Part shown: positions 12,723 to 24,000 of the stretch, piece by piece
How positions within the stretch are numbered: the first letter of the stretch is position 1
Layout: every line of letters begins with the position of its first letter
DNA from: Strigamia acuminata
Lineage: Eukaryota; Arthropoda; Chilopoda; Geophilomorpha; Linotaeniidae
Length of the DNA stretch: 60,000 bases
NCBI GenBank assembly: GCA_949358305.1
Contig: OX442316.1
Span: 16,184,001-16,244,000, forward strand
Reading direction: 5' to 3'
The notes under the pieces: generated by a model
Database searches by the model: none
Told to the model about the DNA's origin: nothing
The model's input: the letters and a program-made list of their open reading frames with translations, nothing else
Translations under genes and position numbers: made by a program

Positions 12723-12730
12723 CTTATATA
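12723..12730 (-). promoter_or_regulatory. TATA box of SLC5A copy 1
   Basis: TATATAAG on the minus strand, 48 bases above the ATG at 12675. The same TATATAAGCACTCGATGA context is kept upstream of copy 2, which supports function. Transcription would start near 12700-12690. Confidence 0.6.
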
Positions 12731-14975
12731 CAGACGCGTATTGAGCGAAAACGAGGCAGATCGTATAATTACCAGGTGTCTGCATTCAACTATCAATTAT
12801 TTCTTCAATGAAAATAATCATTTCAAAATGTTGAAATGATGAACGCAATAGATTTTCAAATATTTGGAATCATAGCAAACTGGACAAAACATTTTTATTT
12901 AAATGTACAAGTATTGTTGCTGAGAAGCTATTTTCAATTTCTTCTGCACCAATAAGTCTTTGGTTAGGCGCATGAAGGGTAAGCGAGTCAAACAACTTCC
13001 GAACATGTGTGCCAAAATTGCTTTTAATTATTTTTTGTTGCCATTAAAAACAGGGAGAGAAATTACGAGAAAGTTCACTCATTCAGTGTTTTTAAAAGTG
13101 TTTTTAATTAAAAGATTTCTTTCCACGTGTAACTTGATTGAGTGCTGTATGTGGTGCTTCCGTTGTAAACAAGTTTAAATGAGTCTATGAGTGCGCTTAC
13201 TGATTGATCGTTAGCATTTAAGGCCTTGTCATTTCTACCATCATCTTCAATTACAGGAGCCTTTTGAGCAACAACAATTCTAACATTAATGTAATAGAAT
13301 TACCTGTGTGTCACAAATCTGTGCCTTCATAACAATTCTCCCGTTCTTTACATCAACAAACAGCTAATATGAGGATTTTCCTTCTCTTACATCAATTGCA
13401 AGCTAATTTTGGAACTAGTACCTAAGGTACTAGTAAAGTAACGACAAATGGAAGTAGAATGTGTCATTAACATTATACAAATACTAGATACCATATATCC
13501 TCGTGTATAAGCCGACCCCCCATTCTGAGGCACCATTTTGATAATAAATGGTGTTTGCGAGGATAAGCCGAGTACGTCAAAATGTTGTAAAATTTAGTCA
13601 AAAATTGATAAAATTGACTACAATGTAGTCAAAAATTGATGAAATTGAAGTTTTGCCATTTGAAATGAATTAAAACATTTCCAGTGGCAAATTTGCATAT
13701 TTTTTTGCAATTGGAATTGCATTTAAACATTTATTTCTGATTTTTGCCATTAAAAATAACGACATGTTTTGCCCTTAACTATATACCATCAAAATATTAA
13801 TTGCATTTATACAAAAGTGAAATGGCATATAAAAGGTTTGTTTTTTCAAGTGCCCATTTGCCCACTTCGTCGTTGGGAATTCAAGGTTTAAATTGCGTGT
13901 TTAAATTGCAGTTAAGCATGCTTAAATGTTGTGTGTGCACGCCCATTGCAGCTAGTGAACTGAGTGCATAAAAGTCGACATCCTAACAACAATAGGTCTG
14001 CTAAATATGCACTCAAAATGTATGTACTGGAATTAATTTTTGAAGATGTTATTGGTAGAAACCAAGGAGCAATATCTGAAATCACAGGATGTTTTGAAAA
14101 ATGTATACACACTTGAATATTACAATTAAATATATTTTCAATCATTAGTTCTGCGAGCTATAAAACGTGTACACATTTTTTGAAACACCCTGTAAGGTCT
14201 GCAAAAATGCCACAAGTTAATTCAGACCTTTTAGCACCTGATTGGATACTTTTACTCCATCTCTCAGAAATTTTTGTTTGAGGAGTAAAGAAAATTTCTC
14301 AGGGCCAACCTCACGCAATATATTTAAATTACAACATAATTGTGGAATTATTTTGCTAATTGTTTTTCATTGAAGCTGCATAACAGCAACATCGTTTTGA
14401 AATAGAAAACTGTACTTGCGACTTGCGGTTTCATTCGTTGCTTGTTGTTTCCTTTGTGTACTCCTTTCGTCTGCATCTCCTCATATAAATAGGCGCACGA
14501 TGGCCTCACACACATTTTTGTTTCATCGTTTGTCGTTTCCTAAATTAATTGTTATTTGCAAGATTAAAATTAGCTAGGGATTTTTTTAAATATTATTTTC
14601 GCTGATACTGTACCCACAGTCCCGCTGAAAATGCAGCGTTTTGCGCGTTATCTCCATCTTCTTAAGATTTGTCTGTACTTCTCAGTCGCGGGCATTTTTT
14701 TAAGTTTAGTGTGTGAAATAAAATTATTGTGGTAAATCGATGATCAGAGTAAAAATGTACATCACCATCATGCGTTTGTGCGCGATGCCATTACCGGAAG
14801 TTACCAATTTGTCACATTACTATAGCGCGCTCTAGTGACAAAAAAGTAAAGTCCAAACGCGAATCTACGGTAATGTGTTGACAAAACAAAGAAATTAAAT
14901 CAATAAAATACTGATGATTTTATTCATGTGTATTTTTAATGTCCTACAAGCTAAGACATTGGACTAATATTTATT
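12731..14975. repeat. Spacer between SLC5A copy 1 and SLC23 remnant C
   Basis: No intact gene. 12731-13200 is upstream flank shared with SLC5A copy 2 (25700-26160) and partly with 17200-17420. 13640-13790 matches intron 2 of SLC23 copy A, left over from a copy whose exons are gone. 13790-14870 is the SLC23-unit spacer, interrupted by the small MITE at 14085-14192. Confidence 0.5.
14085..14192. mobile_element. Small mariner-like MITE, copy 1
   Basis: Ends CAGGATGTTTTGAAAAATG and, reverse-complemented, CAGGGTGTTTCAAAAAATG, about 108 bases. A second copy is at 50575-50679. The CAGGGTGTNTNAAAAAATG terminus is typical of mariner-derived MITEs. No coding. Confidence 0.65.
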
Positions 14976-15479
14976 TTATCGATGTTTAATATGTGTTTTG
15001 TGTGAACAAGGTTTGTAAGTTGGTAAAATAAGCACAAATTTAAGGCAAGACCACTTTTCTGAATTGCACTTTCCAAATGGAAGGTCATAATCATTAGTCT
15101 CTGAATCTGAATTAGTGGATTGTTTTAATTTGTTCCATTTGATAATACCATGCTCTTCATCTGTTCCTACAAACACAGCACAAAATATTTACTGAATCTT
15201 CTTTGTAATCCTAAAGAAAAGGACAAATTTTCTGTGCACCTGGAATAATGTTGTCCAGAAAGGGGTCACTACAAAACACTGGGTACACCCCAAGTCCTGA
15301 AATGTGTAATAAATAAAAAAAATTACTAAAATAATTGAAATGAAAATTACAAAAAAAAAAAATTAATTACATACAAAAATATGACATTACATGTTTTGAC
15401 TCAAAAATTGATAATTTTATTCAACAATAAATCTTTAAAAAACATTACAGATCGATATAAAAAATTCATAAAAATGGAG

Positions 15480-16060
15480 AAAAAACGATAAAAATCGGTA
15501 AAAATCAATAAAAATTGGTAAAAATCGATAAAAATTGGTAAAAATCGATAAAAATCAATAAAAATCGGTAAAAATCGGTAAAAATCGGTAAAATCGATAA
15601 AAATCGGTAAAAATCGGTAAAAATTGGTAAAAATCGATAAAAATCGGTAAAAATCGATAAAAATTGATAAAAATCGGTAAAAATCGATAAAAATCGATAA
15701 AAATCGGTAAAAATCGATAAAAATCGGTAAAAATCGGTAAAAATCAATAAAAATCGATAAAAATCGGTAAAAATCGATAAAAATCGGTAAAAATCGATAA
15801 AATCGGTAAAAATCGATAAAAATCGATAAAAATCGGTAAAATCGATAAAAATCGGTAAAAATCGATAAAAATCGGTAAAAATCGATTTTTACAGATTTTT
15901 ATCGTTTTTTCTCTATTTTTATCGATTTTTATCAATTTTTATCGTTTTTTCTCCATTATTCTCGATTTTTACAGATTTTTATCGTTTTTTCTCCATTATT
16001 CTCGATTTTTACAGGTTTTTATCGTTTTTTCTCCATTTTTATCAATTTTTTATATTGATC
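15480..16060. repeat. Fold-back minisatellite inside the MULE-like element
   Basis: From 15480 to 15885 the plus strand is tandem 10-base units 'aaaaatcgat' and 'aaaaatcggt', then from 15886 to 16060 it switches to the complement ('atttttatcg'), so transcript or single strand would form a long hairpin. The flanks also pair: 'gatcgatataaaaaattcat' near 15450 and its complement near 16040. Long minus-strand frames of repeated FTDFYRFL-type residues are produced by the repeat. Confidence 0.85.
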
Positions 16061-16095
16061 TGTAATGCTTTTTAAAGATTTATTGTTGAATAAAA

Positions 16096-16275
16096 TAATC
16101 AATTTTTGAGTCAAATAATCGATTTTTGAATTAAATAATCGATTTTTGAGTCAAATAATCGATTTTGAGTCAAATAATCGATTTTTGAGTCAAATAATCG
16201 ATTTTTGAGTCAAATAATCGATTTTTGAGTCAAATAATCGATTTTTGAGTCAAATAATTGCTTTGTGAGTCAAAA
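16096..16275. repeat. 20-base minisatellite in the MULE-like element
   Basis: About eight copies of 'aaataatcgatttttgagtc' in a row. Confidence 0.85.
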
Positions 16276-16383
16276 AATTGATTTATGTGATGTTTGACAC
16301 CTGCGGGCCTTTCTCAGACCGCAGGCAGATCTCCAATAGAGTGCTGTGGGGGTGCACAATGAGAGAAAATATCAATACAGAAT

Positions 16384-16525
16384 GTGTAAATAAAAATTAT
16401 TTGAGAAAAACCATTGTTTCGAAAAAACAAATTATTTGAGAAAAAACAAATTATTTGAGAAAAAACAAATTATTTGAGAAAAAACAAATTATTTCGGGAA
16501 AAAACAAATTAATTCAGAAGGAAAC
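16384..16525. repeat. Third minisatellite in the MULE-like element
   Basis: About seven copies of an 18-20 base unit 'aaaaaacaaattatttgag', drifting towards the right. Confidence 0.8.
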
Positions 16526-17526
16526 AAATTAGTTTGGTGTAAATACAAAGTTTTTATGTGTCAATAAATTTTATTGGTGAGAAATTCATGCTTTTTCGTG
16601 TAAAAACAAATTTTCTTGTCCTACAATTCCACGCATCGGATTAAACAGTCCAAAAATCAAATTTGGCGCCATACTATTGCCCAAGATGCATGGAGCGATG
16701 TGATTAACCATGGGGAGAATTATTATTGACCACTTGTGTCTGGGTTTCAAGCTATATGAAGGGTAGTTGGAAAATGTGAGACAGACAGTAACACAAATGA
16801 AATTTTCGTTTTTTTGAATGAAAACATTTGAAATTTTTATTTTTTTTTCAGAGAACAAGAAAATTTTTACGTAATAATATATTACATTTATGACTATTCG
16901 TTTATTTTTAGGACTTTGGGGTATACCCCATGGGGTACCCCAATTGGGGTGTACCCTGTGTTTTGTAGTGACCCTCCAGAAAGAGCCTCAATAAACTACC
17001 AAAAAACATACTACTATTCAATACTCCTGTCAAAATATTCTCCCCAATTGCATTGCCTACACAAATAATTACATCAAGGATACAAAGTAGATATATTTTT
17101 CATTATATTTTTAATACCATAAGCACTTAAACCACTTTTATAATAGAGCGTTTACGGACATGCCTTTTTCCTCATAAAAATTGATTCTTATGATCTTGTA
17201 GTTGTCCTGCACCAATAAGTCTTGGGTGAGGCGCATGAAGGGTAAGCGAGTAAAACAACTTGCGCACACCTGTGGCAAAAATAGCTTTTGATTATTTTTT
17301 GCTGCCATTAAAAACAGTGATTTTTATTTCTGCTTACTCACTCACAGCACTCACGGAGAGAAATTACGAAAAAGTTCACTCATTCAGTGCAAATGAATTA
17401 AAAGATTTTTTTCCACGTGTGACCACCTGATTCGACATTCCAACTTTCAACTTTCAAATCTAAACATTAAAATAGTTCTTATTTCAAATACCAGTAGAGT
17501 GCACCTCACGTTAAAGAAAAAGACAC

Positions 17527-17712
17527 TTACAACACTTTGTCATTTGGGTTGTTTTGGTTGTTTTGGGTGTCCAATATCGCAGCTTCCCCAGGCCACATTG
17601 AAAGAAGAGGAATTGTCTTGGGCTGCACATAAAATACAACGCCAGTAACAACTAACAAATAGCTAATGAAAAAAAATAGTTCATTCACAATTTTCTTGAT
17701 TTCTTGCTCCAC
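17527..17712 (-). other. Exon-like hydrophobic reading frame downstream of SLC5A copy 2
   Basis: Open minus-strand stretch whose upstream side has a CAG acceptor and whose end has a donor (GTT|GTAAGTG). It encodes one strong hydrophobic segment (FFFISYLLVVTGVVFYV) then a polar tail. The same hydrophobic core is kept at about 27076-27150 beside SLC5A copy 3, so it travelled with the duplication. It could be an exon of another membrane protein; the LVVTGVVFY wording recalls a drug/metabolite-transporter helix, but that is a guess. Confidence 0.35.
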
Positions 17713-18006
17713 TGATTAGTATCCCTAATGTGCATGTTCATTTGCACCGCAGAAACCCATTCCAAGACCAACCGCTGGCCACGTGGCCATTTGTTTTGTC
17801 TAATCAATGGTTTAAAAAGAAGACAAAAAAATTCCTTTACTTATCAAGATTAAATAAAAACTTTAATCTCTCTTTCGTTGTACAATTTCTGACCTTCAAG
17901 TGAAACCTTTAATGAAATTATAAACAATTTTTTTTTTAAAAAAAGTTCTTTACTGTTTTTGGTGATAACAAACTCAAAATCATTTCCTTAGAACTCAAAT
18001 ACAATA

Positions 18007-21000
18007 TCATATTGTCCCATTGGGATAATTTAGAGTTTCTTTCTTGCAATAATCTGTGATGTCAGATTGAATGGGAAAAGGAGGAGATTCTTCTTCATCT
18101 TCCTGCTTCAGTAATTGTACCTTATTTGCATGTATTCCTTCCTCCTTTTGATTGACATATAATATCTTGAAAATACAAACCAATTTTCTATTTTCAATTT
18201 TCATTTTTTCAAGTGAAGAAAAATTAGAAAATAATACTTTGACTAGAGTTCCATTATTTTTCTCTTTGTCCAACCACCTTTTCTTAACCCACTTTCTGAT
18301 CAATGGGCTGAACAGTTTGATATCTGATATTTTATTCTCACTGGACCCTAAATTAAAATTGAAAAAGTGTGATTTATTGAGTTATTATCTCAGCTGTACA
18401 CAACTAACCGAAAAGTGCGCTACAAATCATTCCAACAATCATTGAGACCAGAAATGAAAAAAACTGAACAATCATTGGCGAGATTTTAAACAGCTCATAA
18501 ATACCACCACTGCAACACAAGATAAGACTTAAAATATTTAGCAGATCACATGAAAAGTCAGAAAAAGAAAATCAAAAAAAAAGCACAGAAAAAAAGTGCT
18601 GAAGTTCTTTGCTTTTCTGATTCCTTTGAACGAAATGATAAAATTATACTTATTTTCTAACTCCCTCGCGTAGAGAAGTGGATAAGATGACTCATTGGAT
18701 GTAAACACTTGACTCGAGTTCCCATTAGTGAATGTTAGGTTGTGGTCAGGACAACTCTCAGTGGTCGTTGGGAGTGGCTCAAAATCAACACCTGAAGCTT
18801 GACCACCAATTGCTACCACTAGACCGAAAACAACACTGGCAATTAAGCCACATGTTGCGCCCTTGGGAAATCAACAAAATAAATAAAAATAAAAATAAAA
18901 AAGTGTGAAACTTACTACAGAGTTGACCCATGGACAAAACAAACCCAAGACAAAGAGACTCGTGCTGATACCGTTCACGGTGCCATTGTTGTAGCCCCAA
19001 AACTGAATAAAACAAGATAATTTTAAGTCAAACTGTACATTTCAAATGAAATAAATTTCAAACCGTTATAATGCTTTCCACTTTCTCGACTACAACCATC
19101 AATAAGAGTGTGAATAGACCGTACAGAGCAGCTGTTAAATAGTAACATTGGTTATAGTTAATCACACAAACTACAGTGAGGGCAAAAACTAAGTTAACAA
19201 ACGCATCATGTTGATTCTCATGGCTGTATCTCGGGAAAAAAGAGAGGAACATTTATGAAATTTTAACTGGAGACTCGTACAACATCCTACTTTATTCACT
19301 TAAAATTTTATCAACATCTATCCATCAGTTTCTGAGAAAGAAATTCTTTTGTGAAGTGACATCAAAAAGTAGAGGCAAAAAGTAAGTTAACATACCCATT
19401 AACCACAAACAATTAGCCATTCCCATTATAAAATATGCGGCAAATATTAAAATATATCCATAAAAACATGTGTAGTCACTCATACACTTCATTAAAACAT
19501 CCAAATCACAAGCAATGCCAATGTGAAACACTGAGCAATTGCCTTGACTTTATGCTTAGAATCATTTTTCTGCTGAAATATCCATGTCAAAGGCAGTTTA
19601 TCATCTGCAAATGGAAGCATAACAATCCTCCAATAATTTTTTATAAGTATATTGGTCCATGATACCCTTAATTTAATGGGGTGGACCGATATACATATAG
19701 AAAAACCATCCCAATAGTAAAATGGCTTGGGGATGGTTTCCTGTGTGGATATCGGTCCACCCCATTAAATCCTCCAATACTTTTTTATAAGTATATTGGT
19801 CCATGATACCCTTAATTTAATGGGGTGGACTGATATCCACACAGGAAACCATCCCCAAGCCATTTTACTATTGGGATGGTTTTTCTATGTGTATCAGTCC
19901 ACCCCATTAAATTAAGGGTATCAAGGACCAATATACTTATAAAAAAGTATTGGAGGATTGTTATGCTTCCATTTGCAGATGATAAACTGCCTATGACATG
20001 GATATTTCAGCAGAAAAATGATTCTAAGCATAAAGTCAAGGCAATTGCTCAGTGTTTCACATTGGGATTGCTTGTGATTTGGATGTTTTAATGAAGTGTA
20101 TGAGTGACTACACATGTTTTTACGGATAAATTTTAATATTTGCCGCATATTTTATGATGGGAATGGCTAGTTGTTTGTGGTTAATGGGTATGTTAACTTA
20201 CTTCTTGCCTCTAATTTTTGATGTCACTTCACAAAAGAATTTTTTCTCAGAAACTGATGGATAGATGTTGATAAAATTTTAGGTGAATAAAGTAGGATGT
20301 TGTACGAGTCTCCAGTTAAAATTTCATAAATGTTCCTCTCTTTTTTCCCGAGATACAGCCATGAGAATCAACATGATGCATTTGTTAACTTAGTTTTTGC
20401 CCTCACTGTATACTCGAGTTGCACTCAAAAAGGCACCTCACAATGTGTACTCCCATTGGTCGAGCCAGTTTACTACTAACTCAGACTATATACTACTACT
20501 AGGAGAAGTAGTTTTGATTTTTATTTATTGTTGTGACTGTTATGACTAGTTTAGTTAATGTTATTTTGATTTTATTTAATAAAAAATCTTATTTCTATCA
20601 TTAAAATGAAGTTTTACACATTAAAAAATGTCAAACTCATGTTTGTTGTGTTTATTGCTTACATCGTCTGGAAGTTTGAATTTTAGGCCGTTGCCTAGGC
20701 AATCGATTACAATGTCTGTACATTGCAATGCAATTTTGGTGTTTGGGTCTACTTTTCCGGATCACTACAACAGTAAACTGGCTCGACCAATGGGAGTACA
20801 CATTACTTGTCTTTCAAATTAATATTAAACCCGAACCAGTTTTACATCGTCTCATTCTAAATCGAAATCCGAGTGACGGAATCCGTCACTCGGAATTTGA
20901 TGAAACTTTGTTTCAGCTGCGTCAATATCTTTCTTGTGGATATTTTTAAAGTCGATATGTAATCGTATTTTAATGTTTTCCCCCTTGTCGATAAAAACTT

Positions 21001-24000
21001 TGTTTAATTGCAATACCAATCCATCTTGCCATGCACGTTTTCGTTTCATCAGACGTTTGCTTGAAGCGCGGTAGGAGCACGACGAAATCCTCGATAGTCA
21101 CAGCCGCCATTGAATTCAAACACGATGAAATCGTACTGAGGGCGCCACTAAAAATTCCAGCCACAAACAGCCCGGCCATACCAGGCATGCCCGAAAATGT
21201 TTTCAGCACAAAATATGTGAGCAACTGCACAGAAAACGTGAATAATGTCAACACATTACGATCCATATACAGGGTGGTTCAGAAAGTCTGGTTCACAGTA
21301 AATAATTCCCAAACCGTTTTAGATGTTTATTTAGCAAAATGACTGTCAGGGTAGTATTTTGGGGGAAATCCAATTACGACATCCAACTTGACCTCAGAGG
21401 TCATCTTCAAGGTCATCCATATTGTAACTCGAGAACCGTGACAGATAGAGAAAAAAAGTGAATTAGAAAGTTGTAGAGCCCCATCTAATTAGTCTAGAAC
21501 TGTTTTTAAAAAAATTATCTCTTACTGACATGTTTTGAGATAAAAAGGTTTGAAACGTTAGTCTACTCAGCTTTGTAACCTAAAACTATCATGTTGGAAT
21601 GTATTTCCAAAATAAATTATTTCTTTTCTTTTGTGTTTCCTCTCTTCCACTTACAAGTATGACCCAATAAAGTGTCCTAATTGAGGATTAGCTTGGTTGC
21701 CTCAATAGTTTTAGGTTATAAAGCTGAGTTACAAAGCTGAGTAGACTAACATTTCACACCTTTTTTTCTGAAAGCTTTTCAGTAGAGATAATTTTTGTAA
21801 TAACAGTTCTAGACTAATTAGATGGTGCTCTACAACTTTCTAATTCACTTTTTTTCTCTATCTGTCACGGTTCTCAAGTTACAATATGGATGACCTTGAA
21901 GATGACCTCTGAGGTCAAGTTGGATGTCGTAATTGGATTTCCCCCAAAATACTACCCTGAGAGTCATTTTGCTAAATCAACATCTAAAACGGTTTGGGAA
22001 TTATTTACTGTGAACCAGACTTTCTTAACCACCCTGCAGAATTAAAGGCAACAATTACCTCATCCGCATTTGAAATTTCATTGTTAAGCAAAGGATCACA
22101 GCCAGCGAACGTGGCATACAGCACAAGTCCAACGTAAATGATTAAAACTTCCACGAAGATCAAAGCGGGAATATTTAAATATAAAGCTCTGAAAAGAGTA
22201 AAAAACAGTAACCGTGATCAATATTCAAACAATTAACGAACCAAAAATCAAATTAGATTAAAAATGGATACTTTTGTGCTGCTTTTACTGATGGACATGA
22301 GACATATCTTTGGATTTGTGTTTGGTACGCTCCGTAAAATCCGATGAAATAAATGGTTTCCGAAAAGAAGAGCCAAACCAGAGTGTAACGGTACCGTGGA
22401 TCGGGAGAGAAACTAAATGAAAATGAGTGATTTACGTTATTTGTCCGATTCACATGTTTCTTACGGAGCGGCTGCAATTCTTTGTCCCTTCACTCCGCGA
22501 TCCCACACAACTCCGATTCCTCCAACATCCATTGTACCTTTAATGGCAATTGCCAACAGCGATGTGTAAATGATTACAGTTTGGAACACATCTGTCCACA
22601 TAACAGCACGAATCCCACCCTAAAAATACATTAGAAATGCTACAATCAACTCTAGAACTTGGCAATGCTAAAAACTTCGTCGTTCATATTCTTACAACTG
22701 AATTCCAAGGATTCTTTCCGTCAATCAAGTGGCTATGTTCATGTCGAACATGAACAGATTATTTTCATGTGACGCACCAGGATTGGTTGACTCAGACATG
22801 TGATTGTAGTCATCCGCAATGTGAATCTCCCAACCAATGGGAGTATTTCAAGTACTTTTCAGAATAGAGTTTAGTGCTGTGATCGGTTGAGAGAAGCATT
22901 GAGGTACATTGATGATACTCACTTTGGTCTATGCTTCTAAAAACAAATAACCTAGGTTTGGGAGGTCAAGGGGTAGCTAGCCCCCCTTGTAAGAAGAAAA
23001 CGTGCATTGGGGAAACGAACCGACTTCAATAGATCTCAACCAATCACGGCGCGTTATTAAAATAATACGTTCATGTCGGACATGAACATAGCCACTGCCT
23101 TTTGTTAACACTAGAACAGCGAGACAGGTCATTATGACAGGCCAATGGGTTTACAATGGTATTTTTTTCACTTTAGCTGATTTATGATGCTTTACATAAT
23201 AAATAAGCAAACGTGGCATTTTTCTTAAAAAATAATAATAATAATAATAATAATAACCTAGAACGACTGAAACCGGTCAAAATGACCGGTCAAAATAGCA
23301 TGATTGTGCACATGTGAACAATACATGCACAATACATGCACACGACGTTTTGGCGTCAAATTGAGTTGTTTTAAATTCAGAAACACGCGAAACATGCTAA
23401 GAAAATAGTAAAACGAAAATTGATAAATTTTATTAAACCTGATAAAATTAAAACGGAAACAGGAAAATGGTTCAACTAAAAACTAATTCTATACACATTA
23501 GGCACGTTGAATTTCAAATTACCAAAATCCGGTTTTTCGAGAATCCGATCCTCAAAAATATGACGCGTTTTGCATCATTTCCGTTAGACAAAATCGAGAT
23601 TATCGAGAGAATTGGTTTTTCGATTTGGAATTGAACGCGCCTAATATCTTTTTTTGACTATCAAATTACCGCGCTTTAAGCAACACGCCGTTGTAGTGTG
23701 GATTTGGCCAGACTGTCGGTAAACCCCGTCTTTATCGGCATTTTAGCGGCATTCGTAAGTGAAATTTACAAAAGTTTGTGAGTGTTTGGCTGGACGCAAC
23801 ACACACGATAAAAACTACCCACGAAATACACGGAGACACAATATAGTTTTGATATTGCTTTATTAGTTGTCTAGGGGTATGATGCAGTGTCCCATAGTGT
23901 ATTTTCCTAGTGCGACGGTTCCTTCGAACCGTCACTAATCAGACCGCGTGGCATGGCCGCCATCGGCCGCCATGACACGCGTGGTAGGTAAACTGTTTGG

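Larger units (their letters stand above)
15263..16974. mobile_element. MULE-like non-autonomous DNA transposon, 1712 bases
   Basis: Terminal inverted repeats of about 30 bases, GGGTCACTACAAAACACT at the left and GGGTCACTACAAAACACA at the right reverse-complemented, both continuing GGGTACACCCCAA. It is flanked by the 9-base duplication TCCAGAAAG (15254-15262 and 16975-16983); remnant B has a single copy. A 9-base duplication with GGG-start ends fits Mutator-like elements. No transposase. The interior is simple: three minisatellites and arms that complement one another. The open frame at 16586-16858 is not convincing. Confidence 0.85.
14976..17056 (-). pseudogene. SLC23 remnant C (exons 10-11) interrupted by a transposon
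   Basis: Exon 11 is at 14976-15166. Exon 10 is split: its 3' part 15240-15262, then the element 15263-16974, then the rest 16975-17056, which repeats the 9-base target. Otherwise exon 10 aligns base for base with remnant B (4313-4408). Exons 1-9 are missing to the right. No product is expected. Confidence 0.85.

Noticed and set aside
15505-15935. Minus-strand proteins of repeated FTDFYRFL units
   Set aside because: Pure product of the 10-base minisatellite; no start context and no non-repeat sequence.
15480-16525. CRISPR-like look of regular repeats
   Set aside because: Units are contiguous without unique spacers and lie in a eukaryotic transposon.
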